Source: 66-474 sp035688305
GTDB taxonomy: Bacteria; Pseudomonadota; Gammaproteobacteria; Xanthomonadales; Rhodanobacteraceae
Assembly (NCBI GenBank): GCA_035688305.1
Contig: DASSNC010000024.1
Location: 1-29,395 of the forward strand
DNA length: 29,395 nt
Direction of reading: 5' to 3'
Shown: positions 14,521 through 22,782 of the stretch, piece by piece
Layout of the letters: each line of letters opens with the position of its first letter
Numbering within the stretch: the first letter of the stretch is position 1
Program-made: the position numbers and the translations under genes
Notes under the pieces: model-generated
The model's input: only the letters and a program-made list of their open reading frames with translations
Databases searched by the model: none
Told to the model about the DNA's origin: nothing

Positions 14521-16110
14521 ATGACGAATCCACCACGTGCACTCGATGGCGAGGCGCAGACGAAGCTCGCGTGTGCGGGCGCCGCGCTGAAGGCCGGCAA
14601 GTTGCGCGAGGCCGACGCCCTGGTGCGGGACCTGGCCGCAACGCATCCGGCGCATCCCCAGGTGTTGCACTTGCTGGCCGGCGTGCGCGGGCGCGCCGGC
14701 GATCACGCGGGCGCGGTGAACGCGGTGCAGCGGGCGTTGGTGCAGCATCCCGACGACGCGGCGTTGCACTGCACGCTGGGCGTGCAACTGGCAGCTGCCG
14801 GTCGCCTTGACGATGCATTGGCCGCCTTGCAACGCGCCTGCGAACTGCAACCCGGCTTGGCGTCAGCCTGGTACAACCTTGGGGTGCTGAGTGTGCGCGC
14901 AGTACGCTTCGAGGCGGCCGAGGCGGCCTTGCGCAAGGCGGTGGAACTTGCGCCCGGCAACCTGCAGGCGCAGCTGCAACTCGCGGCGTTGCTGGCTTCG
15001 GCCGGACGCGTCAACGCTGCGGCCGCGGCGTACCGTGCGGTGCTGACATTGCATGCAGCCTGTGGCGACGCGTGGTGGGGACTGGCGACGCCCGGCAACG
15101 ACGCCCTCGACGACAATGACATTTCGGCCATGCAGGCGGCACTGCGCGATGCGCGCGCCAGTGAGCGCGACCGGGTCGCCACGGGTTTTGCGATTGCCCG
15201 CGCGCTGGATGCCAAGGCCCGCTACGTCGAGGCGATGGGTGTGCTCAAGGAAGCCCATGCGCACGCCGGCAAGTTGCAGCGATGGGACGCGGGTGCGTTC
15301 ACGCAGGGCCTTGCTGCCATCCTCACTGCATTCGCGACACCAGCAGCCGCCACCGCTGCGGTCTCGCTCGGCCATGGCGTGATCTTCATCGTCAGCCTGC
15401 CGCGCTCGGGTTCGACCCTGGTCGAGCAGATGCTGGCTTCGCACTCGCGGGTGGAGGGGTCCGGCGAATTGCACGACCTTCCGCAGGTACTGATGGAAGA
15501 ATCGAAACGGCGTGGCCGGCATTACCCGGATTGGGTCGGCGCGATGGACACGTCGGATTGGCAGCGGCTTGGTGAGCGCTATCTCGAACGCACCGAACGC
15601 TGGCGACGGGACAAGCCGTACTTCACCGACAAGTTGCCGGGCAACTGGATGCATGTCGGCGCGATCCGGGCGATGTTGCCGGGTGCAAGAATCGTGGTGT
15701 GCCGCCGCGATCCGGTGGAAACCTGCTTCGCGTGTTATCGGCAATTCATGACCGCGGACGGGCAGGGCTGGACCCATCGCCTTGCGGACCTCGGCGCTTA
15801 CTGGAACGATTTTGAGCGCGCGGTGCAGCAGTGGCTGCGGTTGTTCCCGGGTGCGGTCCGCGAACAGTCATACGAAGCCCTCATCAATGACACCGAAAAC
15901 GAGGTGCGCGGATTGCTGGCCTTTTGCGGCTTGGACTTCGAGCAGGCGTGTCTGCACTTCCACCAAAATCCGCGCGCGGTGCGTTCTCCAAGTGCGCCGC
16001 AGGTGCGCGAGCCGTTGCGGCGCGACACGGCGCGGGCAGCGCGTTACGGTGCCTTGCTCGATCCGCTCCGGGACGCCTTGGGATTCGTCGACATCATGAG
16101 TGCGCACTGA
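14521..16110 (+). CDS. TPR repeat protein with C-terminal sulfotransferase domain
   Basis: A 529-residue fusion. Residues 10-185 form about five tetratricopeptide repeats, for example ASAWYNLGVLSVRAVRFEAAEAALRKAVELAPG. Residues 285-500 form a PAPS-type sulfotransferase domain with the 5'-phosphosulfate loop SLPRSGSTLVEQ (292-303) and the 3'-phosphate motif VVCRRDPVETCFACYRQF. Such fusions resemble tyrosyl-protein or glycan sulfotransferases, but the acceptor is unknown; the TPRs may recruit it. The start is uncertain: ATG at 14521 or, 30 nt earlier, 14491, neither with a strong Shine-Dalgarno. It is divergent from liuE and convergent with the TPR gene that follows. No PAPS synthesis gene is seen nearby. 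Confidence 0.85.
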   Translation: MTNPPRALDGEAQTKLACAGAALKAGKLREADALVRDLAATHPAHPQVLHLLAGVRGRAGDHAGAVNAVQRALVQHPDDAALHCTLGVQLAAAGRLDDALAALQRACELQPGLASAWYNLGVLSVRAVRFEAAEAALRKAVELAPGNLQAQLQLAALLASAGRVNAAAAAYRAVLTLHAACGDAWWGLATPGNDALDDNDISAMQAALRDARASERDRVATGFAIARALDAKARYVEAMGVLKEAHAHAGKLQRWDAGAFTQGLAAILTAFATPAAATAAVSLGHGVIFIVSLPRSGSTLVEQMLASHSRVEGSGELHDLPQVLMEESKRRGRHYPDWVGAMDTSDWQRLGERYLERTERWRRDKPYFTDKLPGNWMHVGAIRAMLPGARIVVCRRDPVETCFACYRQFMTADGQGWTHRLADLGAYWNDFERAVQQWLRLFPGAVREQSYEALINDTENEVRGLLAFCGLDFEQACLHFHQNPRAVRSPSAPQVREPLRRDTARAARYGALLDPLRDALGFVDIMSAH

Positions 16111-16155
16111 TCGTTGCTCGCGTTGCCGTGTTGGCGCACGCGCAGCGCCGGGTCA

Positions 16156-17133
16156 TCACATCGCATCCAACGCGGCTTTGGCCGGCTTGAACGCGGGATC
16201 CATCGCCAAGGCGGCCTGGTATTGCGAACGGGCGGCCACAGCGTCACCGGCGATCGAATACAGCACGCCCAACTGGTAGCGCGCCCATTTGTACGTGGGC
16301 GTGTCCGGCTGCCAACGGTGCGGCATGGTCAAGTATTTTTCGAGGTCGCGGATGCCTTCCTGCACATGCGTTCCGGTCAGTGCAGCGACGCGGCCAAACT
16401 GGTAATAGTTGGCGCTGTTGGTCGGGTTCTTGTGGATGCCGGTGGCGAAGGCTGCGAATGCGCCGTTGTAGTCTTTTTGCGCCGCCAGGAACTTGCCGAG
16501 GTACATGTCGCCGTTGCCCGTGGCGTCAATCGCCGCGGCAGTGCGCATGTGGCGTTCGGCCGCGGCCGGCTCGTGTCGTTTCACCGCAATTTCGGCGGCC
16601 AGCGCGTTTGCACGCACCGGGTCGAATTTGTCCAACGCGTCGATCTGCAGCTTTGCCTTGGCGAGGCTGCCGCCGGCAATGCCGGGCGCGGTGAGGTAGA
16701 AACTGGCGAGGTCGGCACGCGCGTCGGCGCTGTCCGGCGCCAGCGCGACCGCGCGCTGGAAGGCTTCGCGGATCTTGTGGGCGACGCCGAGCTTGCGGAA
16801 GATGCTCACGTCGTGGACGTAATGCGCGTAGGCGTAACCCAGCAGCAGTTGGAGTTCGGCGTTGGCTGGCGCCAACGCCGCCGCTTGCTTCGCCCAAGTC
16901 ACCGCAGCCTGGTCATGGCCTTCGGTCAATTCGAGCTTGGCCATGCCCGCCATGGCCTGCGCGTCTTGGGGGTTCTTGCGCAACGCGGCTTCAAAAAAGG
17001 ACCGGGCGCCCTGATGGTTTTCAACCTTCAGCATCTGCACGCCGGGAGCGTCCGGCGTTGCCGCAGCGGCAGGGTGCACGCATACGAGCATCACCAACGT
17101 TCCCAGGCTCGCAGCGGTGAAGCGCATCGTCAT
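16156..17133 (-). CDS. Exported TPR-repeat protein
   Basis: A 325-residue protein with a Sec signal peptide (MTMRFTAASLGTLVMLVCVHPAAAA) and about five TPR-like units, such as AMAGMAKLELTEGHDQAAVTWAKQAAALAPANAELQLLLG and a final LGVLYSIAGDAVAARSQYQAALAMDPAFKPAKAALDAM. It is probably periplasmic and binds other proteins. The ATG at 17133 is preferred because it begins the signal peptide; an ATG at 17178 adds an uncharged stretch that does not look like an N-terminus. It follows the permease pair by 101 bp on the same strand and may be in their transcript. No enzymatic motif is present. Confidence 0.82.
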   Translation of the reverse strand: MTMRFTAASLGTLVMLVCVHPAAAATPDAPGVQMLKVENHQGARSFFEAALRKNPQDAQAMAGMAKLELTEGHDQAAVTWAKQAAALAPANAELQLLLGYAYAHYVHDVSIFRKLGVAHKIREAFQRAVALAPDSADARADLASFYLTAPGIAGGSLAKAKLQIDALDKFDPVRANALAAEIAVKRHEPAAAERHMRTAAAIDATGNGDMYLGKFLAAQKDYNGAFAAFATGIHKNPTNSANYYQFGRVAALTGTHVQEGIRDLEKYLTMPHRWQPDTPTYKWARYQLGVLYSIAGDAVAARSQYQAALAMDPAFKPAKAALDAM

Positions 17134-17234
17134 CAAGAATCCCGGTGGCAGCGAAGCGACAACCTCGTCGCCCATCATCGCAGCCCTTGGACCGGTTCGT
17201 GCGGGTTTTGTTCCGGCCGTGCGTCAAACCGCAC

Positions 17235-18497
17235 TCAGACGCTGCGCGTTGCAACCACCGGCGGAACGTTCGATGCGCGCCGCGCTGGCGCGAACACCGC
17301 AAGCTGGCCGAGCAACAGGATCACGACTACGCCGGACAACACGTACCACAGCGGCATGCGATCCATCTGGAACATGCGCAGCAGGGCGAGGTTGATGCCG
17401 ATTGCCAGCGCCACGCCGACCACGCAGCCGCCGCCTGCGATCAACAGGTTCTCGATCTGGAAGTAGCGCAGGATGTTGCGCTTCGTCGCGCCCAGCGCAC
17501 GCCGGATGCCGATCTGCTTGTGCCGCTGATTGACCCAGAAGCTGGTGAGGCCGGCCATGCCGATGGCGGTGACGACCAGCAGGATCAGGCAGATCACGGT
17601 CATGATGTGGACGATGAAACGGTCGGCGACATAACCCCAGGTTCGGATCTGTGCAAAGGTGTGGATGCCCTGCATGTCATAGCGGCCGCCTTGCTGGATG
17701 ACGCGCATCGGGTCCACCTTGAACAGGGTGTCGCGCGCGGCCTGCATGGCTTGCTGCATCCGGCCGGGCTTCGCCCGAACCGCGTACATCGTTGCCGCAG
17801 CGTCGAGCCGCGCGGGTAGCAACACCGCGTTCCACGCGGTGGATTTTTCCCCATCGGGATTCGAGGCAAGCATGCGCGCGACGATCCCGACGATGGTGGC
17901 GGGGTTCGAGCTACCATTGAAATAGATCGGTTTGCCGACGGCGTCCTCATGCGGGTACAGGCGGTCGGCCAGCGCCCGCGTGACGATGACCGTCGCCGCC
18001 GCGATCGTGTCATCGCTGCCGCCGTTGCGTACGTCGGCGCGGGTGAAGTCCCGCCCGGCCACCAGTTGCAGGCCGAGTGTCGGCAGCAGTTGCTGGTCAC
18101 CATGGTAGATCGACGCGCGCGTGGTGCCGTGGGCTTGCATGGGTTTGATGGAAATGCCGCGGGTGTAGCCGGTCCGCAGCAAGGGCAGGGAAGTGACGGG
18201 CGTGGCGTCCTGGACATCGGGCAGCGCGCGCAGCGCGGCGATGTCCGTCTGCTGCATGGAGTCGAGCTTCGACAGCGTGGCGGGGTCATTGCCGGTCGGC
18301 GCGCCCACGTAACTCTGCGCAATGAGGAATAAATCCTGCTCGGCGAGCCCGCTGGGGCGCTGGATGAGCTGCACCAGCGGGGTGACGATGGCGATGATGT
18401 TGCACACGATGGCCAGCGTCAGTGCAATCTGCAGGCCGATCAGGAACACGCCTGCCTTGTGTTTGCGCAGCGACGCGAGGATGGGATGAACACTCAT
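17235..18497 (-). CDS. MacB/FtsX-type ABC transporter permease (second of pair)
   Basis: A 420-residue membrane protein with one N-terminal membrane helix (about 17-41), a large periplasmic MacB-like core domain (about 50-285) and three C-terminal helices of the FtsX domain. The conserved GIRRALGATKRNILRYFQIENLL linker contacts the ATPase. Such type VII transporters work by mechanotransmission rather than classic transport. No ATPase or membrane-fusion partner is seen in the window. A Shine-Dalgarno-like AGGA precedes the ATG at 18497. It is paralogous to the permease encoded at 18666-19976 and is separated from it by a repeat element. Confidence 0.9.
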   Translation of the reverse strand: MSVHPILASLRKHKAGVFLIGLQIALTLAIVCNIIAIVTPLVQLIQRPSGLAEQDLFLIAQSYVGAPTGNDPATLSKLDSMQQTDIAALRALPDVQDATPVTSLPLLRTGYTRGISIKPMQAHGTTRASIYHGDQQLLPTLGLQLVAGRDFTRADVRNGGSDDTIAAATVIVTRALADRLYPHEDAVGKPIYFNGSSNPATIVGIVARMLASNPDGEKSTAWNAVLLPARLDAAATMYAVRAKPGRMQQAMQAARDTLFKVDPMRVIQQGGRYDMQGIHTFAQIRTWGYVADRFIVHIMTVICLILLVVTAIGMAGLTSFWVNQRHKQIGIRRALGATKRNILRYFQIENLLIAGGGCVVGVALAIGINLALLRMFQMDRMPLWYVLSGVVVILLLGQLAVFAPARRASNVPPVVATRSV

Positions 18498-18519
18498 GAT
18501 GCAATCCTGTTTGGCTCGC

Positions 18520-18628
18520 CATTCCGGGGCTGCCCGCGTTTTGTGCGGGCAGAACCCGGAACCGGTCTCTGTGCCCTAGAAACCGATTCCGGGTTCCATC
18601 GCGATGAAGCCGCGATGGCCCCGGAATG
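18520..18628. repeat. Compact four-arm inverted-repeat element (MITE/REP-like)
   Basis: Terminal inverted repeats CATTCCGGGGC and GCCCCGGAATG (11 bp, perfect) bound 109 bp. Between them three stems lie end to end: CTGCCCGC/GCGGGCAG (18530-18552), GAACCCGGAA/TTCCGGGTTC with a further CGGT/ACCG (18552-18596), and CCATCGCG/CGCGATGG (18596-18618). The whole element can fold as a cloverleaf with almost no unpaired bases at the junction. The first hairpin could act as a partial terminator between the two permease genes. Confidence 0.8.
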
Positions 18629-18665
18629 ACGATGTGTTCTTCGATGGCAGTTCGTCGTCATGCTC

Positions 18666-19976
18666 TCAATTCGTCTTGACCTGGATTGCCGGCTGTACGT
18701 GCGCCGCCCGCCAGGTCGGATAAGCGGCGGCCAGCAACGTTGCGGCGATTGCCGTGGCGATGGTGATCGTCAGCATCTCTGCATCGATGCGCGGAAGCAT
18801 CATCGTCCACGACTCCGGCATGCGGGTGCGCAGCCACAGCACGCCAAGGGCCGTGAAGAACACGCCGACCACGCCACCCGCCACGCCGATCACCGCACCT
18901 TCCGTCAGGAATTGTGCGTAGATCGCGCTGCGCGGTGCGCCCAGTGCGCGGCGCACGCCGATCTCGCCGGAACGGCGCAGGAACCGTGCCAGCATCAGGC
19001 CGATGGTATCGACCAGGCACACGATCAGCAGGCCGACCCCCGCCAGCGGCAGCATCAGCACGCCGGGTGGCAACGCCTGCAGGTAATCGAGCCAGCCCAT
19101 CAGATCGCGCAGGCGCACGTTGGGCGGCCAGTCGAAGCGCTGGCGCGCGAAATTTTCCAGATACGCGTGGTACTGCCGGGCCGCGGCGGGTGTGTCCAGT
19201 TCGGCCATGTAGCTGATCCAGACGCAATTGGACTGCTTGAAGGCCTCGAACCCGGGCTGCGCCGGTTCCTTGAAACAGCCGGTCGACCCTTGTGGTTCCA
19301 TGCGCGCCGCGACCGCGGTGTTGAACGGCAGGAACAGGCCGACGGGCTGCACCATGTAGCCGCCGTAGGCGGGGACGTCGTAGTACGCGAACTGGGTGTT
19401 CCAGTGGCCGAGCACTCCGACCACGCGGTAGTCGCGGCCATCGATGCTGAAGGTCTGCCCGACGCTGTTGCGGCCGCCGAACAGCTTGTCGTTCAATTCA
19501 CCACTGATCACGGCGACCGGGGCGCGGGCGGCATCGTCGGCGTCGCTCCAGCCGCTGCCGTAGCGGAACGGCACGTCCAGCATCGGGAAAAACTGGCCGG
19601 TGACGGCGAAGCCCGAGGCATTGAAGGGGTGTTGGTCGCGCCGCGCTGGAACGACCGTGGGCGCGATCCAGTAGTTCGCGGACTGGTATGTCGCGCGCCC
19701 GTCGCGGAGCAGCGCCTGCGCCGTGCCGTAATCCAGCAGCGAGGGCGGTTCGCGATCGCCGGTCTTCGCGCGCGCTTCCGGACCCAGCATGTCGATCGTC
19801 GGCACGAACAGGCGCGCCGATTTGTGCGGGATCGGATCGCGGGCGAGGCTGTGCACCAACATCCACGTGGTCATCGCCAGCGCGACGCCCACGCCGATGC
19901 TGAGCACCATCAGCGCGGTCAGTCCCGGACTGCGCTTGAGGCTGCGCAGTGCCAGGTCGAGGTAGTAACCGAACAT
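18666..19976 (-). CDS. MacB/FtsX-type ABC transporter permease (first of pair)
   Basis: A 436-residue permease with the same plan as its neighbour: an N-terminal helix (SPGLTALMVLSIGVGVALAMTTWMLV), a large periplasmic domain, and three C-terminal helices with the motif RRSGEIGVRRALGAPRSAIYAQFLTEGAVIG. It is expected to sit in the inner membrane as half of a heterodimeric type VII ABC system whose ATPase is encoded elsewhere. The ATG at 19976 follows a GGGAGA element about 12 nt upstream. A sigma-54-type promoter and a likely enhancer lie upstream. The cargo is unknown; antimicrobial peptide or lipoprotein-related efflux would be typical of relatives. Confidence 0.9.
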   Translation of the reverse strand: MFGYYLDLALRSLKRSPGLTALMVLSIGVGVALAMTTWMLVHSLARDPIPHKSARLFVPTIDMLGPEARAKTGDREPPSLLDYGTAQALLRDGRATYQSANYWIAPTVVPARRDQHPFNASGFAVTGQFFPMLDVPFRYGSGWSDADDAARAPVAVISGELNDKLFGGRNSVGQTFSIDGRDYRVVGVLGHWNTQFAYYDVPAYGGYMVQPVGLFLPFNTAVAARMEPQGSTGCFKEPAQPGFEAFKQSNCVWISYMAELDTPAAARQYHAYLENFARQRFDWPPNVRLRDLMGWLDYLQALPPGVLMLPLAGVGLLIVCLVDTIGLMLARFLRRSGEIGVRRALGAPRSAIYAQFLTEGAVIGVAGGVVGVFFTALGVLWLRTRMPESWTMMLPRIDAEMLTITIATAIAATLLAAAYPTWRAAHVQPAIQVKTN

Positions 19977-20054
19977 TCCGTTGGATCTCCCGTTGATACC
20001 GTGGACTGCGACCCGTTTCCAGACTGCGGTCGTCCGGCGTCACCAACGCATGGT

Positions 20055-20070
20055 TGCAAGCGCGGTGCCA
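20055..20070 (-). promoter_or_regulatory. Sigma-54 (-24/-12) promoter of the permease operon
   Basis: TGGCACCGCGCTTGCA on the minus strand matches the RpoN consensus TGGCACR-N4-TTGCA, with GG and GC exactly 10 nt apart; only the seventh base differs. It would start transcription about 65-70 nt ahead of the permease ATG at 19976. Confidence 0.7.
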
Positions 20071-20134
20071 GCGGATGCGTGCGGGATTGTTTCGGGAATT
20101 GAATGGGTTACCGTTGCGCGTCATGGCGCGCCGG

Positions 20135-20167
20135 TGTCCGCGGACAGCCGGCGGACAGGTGCGGACG
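20135..20167. promoter_or_regulatory. Probable enhancer (UAS) for a sigma-54 activator
   Basis: A perfect 12-bp palindrome TGTCCGCGGACA (20135-20146) is followed by two further half-sites, CGGACA (20152-20157) and CGGACG (20162-20167). The CGGAC starts are 11 and 10 bp apart, on one face of the helix, and lie about 65-100 bp upstream of the -24 element. This is the usual placement for an NtrC-type activator. The regulator gene is not in the window. Confidence 0.55.
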
Positions 20168-20199
20168 GAGGGTTTGGCGCCGCGGCGCGCTGCAGCGTG

Positions 20200-22188
20200 C
20201 TATTCGGTGAAGCGCACCAGCACGGCGTCGGCTTCGACGAAGTCGTTCGCGGCAGCGGAGATGCTCTCGATGGTGCCGGCGCGCGGGGCTTTCAGCGATA
20301 GTTCCATCTTCATGGCCTCCATGACCAACAGCTCCTGGCCGGCTTCGACCTTGTCACCAGCTTTGGCCTTCACCAGCACGATCTTGCCCGGCATCGGCGC
20401 GGCAATCTGGCTGCTGGTTGCACTGTCACTGGTTTCCCACGCAAACGCCGGCACCCTTTCGAAGCGCCAGCGAATACCGGCGGCATCGTGCAGCAGTACC
20501 CGATTCGCGTCGGCCCGCACGTCGCTGCTGCGCGCTTCGTCGTCAAAGCGTGCGTTCAAGCTGCGTGCATCCCGACGGGCGCCAGACACGTTGCAGGTCA
20601 CTTCGCCAAGTTTCAGTTTGTAGTTGCCGTCGAAACCCCAGGCTTCGACTTCATGGCGCGAGTCGCCGAGCGCCAACGCGACGATGCGCTTGCCATTGCG
20701 ACCGATGCGCCAGGCGTCGGCGTCGTTCCATGGCGAGTGCGGGTCGGCCGGGTCGGCAACGACATGCTGCTCGTCGTGCAGCAAGGCGGCGACTGCGGCA
20801 GTGAATACCGCGCCTTGCGTCGGTTGCGCTTCACCCGCCACGAATTCGTCGAGGTGACGATCGAGATAGCCGGTGTCGATGCGGCCCTCGATCACGGTCG
20901 GGTGTCGCACCAAGCGTTCCAAAAAGGCGACGTTGGATTTCAGTCCGACGATTTCGCATTCGGCCAGCGCTTCGCGCATGCGTTGCAGTGCCGATGGGCG
21001 ATCCACGTCCCACACGATCAGCTTGGCGATCATCGGGTCGTAGAAGATCGTGACGGTGTCGCCTTCGACGACGCCGCCATCGAGGCGGATGTGCTCCGAC
21101 GGCTGCGGCAGTTGCAGGCGCACGAGCTTGCCTGAACTCGGCAGGAAACCGTGGTCGGGGTCTTCGGCGTAGAGCCGCGCTTCGAACGCGTGCCCGTGCG
21201 AGTGCACCTGATCCTGGGCCAGCGGCAGCGGCTCGCCGTTGGCGATCCGCAACTGCCACTCGACCAGATCGACGCCGTGGGTCATCTCGGTGACCGGGTG
21301 CTCGACCTGCAGGCGCGTATTCATTTCCATGAAGTGGAAGTCGCCTTCGGGGCCGACGATGAATTCCACCGTGCCGGCGCCAACGTAGTTGACGGCCTTG
21401 GCCGCCGCGACCGCGGCGGCACCCATCGCCGCGCGGCGTTCGGGGTTGAGGAAAGGCGAGGGCGTTTCTTCCAGCACCTTCTGGTAGCGGCGTTGCGCCG
21501 AGCATTCGCGCTCATCGAGATGGATCACGTGGCCGTGGCGATCGCCGAAGACCTGGAACTCGATGTGGCGCGGGTGCTCGATGTAGCGTTCCAGCAGCAT
21601 GGCGGCATCGCCGAACGCGGCCTTGGCCACGCGTTGGGCAGTGGCGAGTGCATCGGGAAATTCTGCGTCGCTGCGGACGATCTGCATGCCCTTGCCGCCG
21701 CCGCCCGCCGAGGGCTTCAGGATCAGCGGATAGCCGATCTTGTGTGCTTGTTCGGCGAGGAACGCGGCATCCTGGTTGTCGCCGTCGTAACCCGGCACCA
21801 GCGGCACGTCGTGTTTGCGCATCAGGTGCTTGGCGGCAGCCTTCGAACCCATCGCCTCGATGCTTTCCGGATCGGGGCCGACGAACACGATGCCGGCGTC
21901 CTTGCAGGCGCGCGAGAAGCCGGTGTTCTCGGACAGGAATCCGTAGCCGGGATGGATGGCTTGTGCACCGGTCCTTTTCGCGACCTCGATGATCACGTCA
22001 CCGCGCAGATACGACTCTGCAGGCGTCGGCCCGCCGATCGGCCAGGCCTCGTCAGCGAGTCGGACGTGCTGCGCATCCTTGTCGGCCTCGGAATACACCG
22101 CCACGGTGTGGATGCCGAGCCGGCGGCAGGTGCGGATCACGCGGCAGGCGATTTCGCCGCGGTTGGCTATCAGTATTTTTTCAAACAT
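20200..22188 (-). CDS. liuD: Methylcrotonyl-CoA carboxylase, alpha (biotin-containing) subunit
   Basis: A 662-residue biotin carboxylase/BCCP subunit. The N-terminal MFEKILIANRGEIACRVIRT, the ATP-grasp glycine loop PSAGGGGKGMQIV, the carboxylase motif HIEFQVFGDRHG and the ECSAQRRYQKV stretch are intact. The C-terminal biotinyl domain has EAMKM with the biotin-accepting Lys627. With LiuB it carboxylates 3-methylcrotonyl-CoA in leucine catabolism. The liu setting and the presence of liuB, liuC and liuE favour this over propionyl- or geranyl-CoA carboxylase. The ATG at 22188 has no Shine-Dalgarno; only CC and a run of eight A separate it from a CGGAT repeat array, which forms its leader. Confidence 0.92.
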   Translation of the reverse strand: MFEKILIANRGEIACRVIRTCRRLGIHTVAVYSEADKDAQHVRLADEAWPIGGPTPAESYLRGDVIIEVAKRTGAQAIHPGYGFLSENTGFSRACKDAGIVFVGPDPESIEAMGSKAAAKHLMRKHDVPLVPGYDGDNQDAAFLAEQAHKIGYPLILKPSAGGGGKGMQIVRSDAEFPDALATAQRVAKAAFGDAAMLLERYIEHPRHIEFQVFGDRHGHVIHLDERECSAQRRYQKVLEETPSPFLNPERRAAMGAAAVAAAKAVNYVGAGTVEFIVGPEGDFHFMEMNTRLQVEHPVTEMTHGVDLVEWQLRIANGEPLPLAQDQVHSHGHAFEARLYAEDPDHGFLPSSGKLVRLQLPQPSEHIRLDGGVVEGDTVTIFYDPMIAKLIVWDVDRPSALQRMREALAECEIVGLKSNVAFLERLVRHPTVIEGRIDTGYLDRHLDEFVAGEAQPTQGAVFTAAVAALLHDEQHVVADPADPHSPWNDADAWRIGRNGKRIVALALGDSRHEVEAWGFDGNYKLKLGEVTCNVSGARRDARSLNARFDDEARSSDVRADANRVLLHDAAGIRWRFERVPAFAWETSDSATSSQIAAPMPGKIVLVKAKAGDKVEAGQELLVMEAMKMELSLKAPRAGTIESISAAANDFVEADAVLVRFTE

Positions 22189-22198
22189 GGTTTTTTTT

Positions 22199-22264
22199 GA
22201 CGCGGATAAGAGCGGATCAGAGCAGAAGCTCTTTACCACGGATGGACACGGATCAACACGGATA
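22199..22264. repeat. CGGAT decamer array, left flank of the GxxExxY element
   Basis: Decamers GACGCGGATA, AGAGCGGATC, then after a small hairpin (AGAGC-AGAA-GCTCT, 22219-22232) CCACGGATGG, ACACGGATCA and ACACGGATAA. CACGGATGGACACGGATCAA at 22237-22256 recurs perfectly inverted at 22768-22787. An isolated CCACGGATCC lies at 22323-22332. Confidence 0.85.
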
Positions 22265-22398
22265 ACGCAGTTGCTTGAACCGGATCTGCCGCATGCAGAC
22301 GCGGTGCGCGCAGCCCAGATGACCACGGATCCGATGTGGAGAGCAGCAAATAGTCCAATGTCAAAGACCCGTCATCAGGAATGGGGGTGGGCAATTCG

Positions 22399-22782
22399 CT
22401 ACGAGACACGCCGCCTGAACTCTGGTCGTGGCCCGAAATTGAACAACAATCCTACGCGGATGCCTGTTGCCTTGAGATAGTTGATGAGTTGCCCTTCGTG
22501 TGCACTCGTCAATCGTGATGCTGCCTTGACTTCGATGATGACACTTTCGTTGACCATGATATCGGCTCGGAACTCGCCGACGAGATGACCGCGAAACACG
22601 ACGCCAATGGGCGCCTGACGCGATACTCGCAGGCCTGCCTCTTCGAGCGCGAGTACCAAAGCGGATTCGTAGACGCTCTCGAGGAAGCCGGAACCCAATT
22701 CGTTATATACGTCAAAGAAGGCACCGATCAGTGTTTCCGTCAACGCCTGCTCCACAAGGGGTTTGGCTTGATCCGTGTCCAT
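22399..22782 (-). CDS. GxxExxY protein (PD-(D/E)XK nuclease-like)
   Basis: A 127-residue protein of the GxxExxY family. The name motif GFLESVY is at 32-38, preceded by LTETLIGAFFDVYNELG. A nuclease-like core follows: Asp74 in GEFRADIMV and Glu84/Lys86 in VIIEVKA, the D...ExK pattern of PD-(D/E)XK enzymes. LINYLKATGIRVGLLFNFG closes the fold. The function is not established. The ATG at 22782 lies inside the right-hand repeat and no start has a Shine-Dalgarno; a GTG at 22755 is the alternative. The gene sits between inverted copies of a CGGAT decamer array and between liuC and liuD, which suggests that gene and repeats form one unit. Confidence 0.82.
   Translation of the reverse strand: MDTDQAKPLVEQALTETLIGAFFDVYNELGSGFLESVYESALVLALEEAGLRVSRQAPIGVVFRGHLVGEFRADIMVNESVIIEVKAASRLTSAHEGQLINYLKATGIRVGLLFNFGPRPEFRRRVS

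Noticed and set aside
18660..20102. 480-codon plus-strand frame opposite the first permease
   Set aside because: Low-complexity shadow with no motif; the opposite strand encodes a canonical FtsX-type permease with matching ends.
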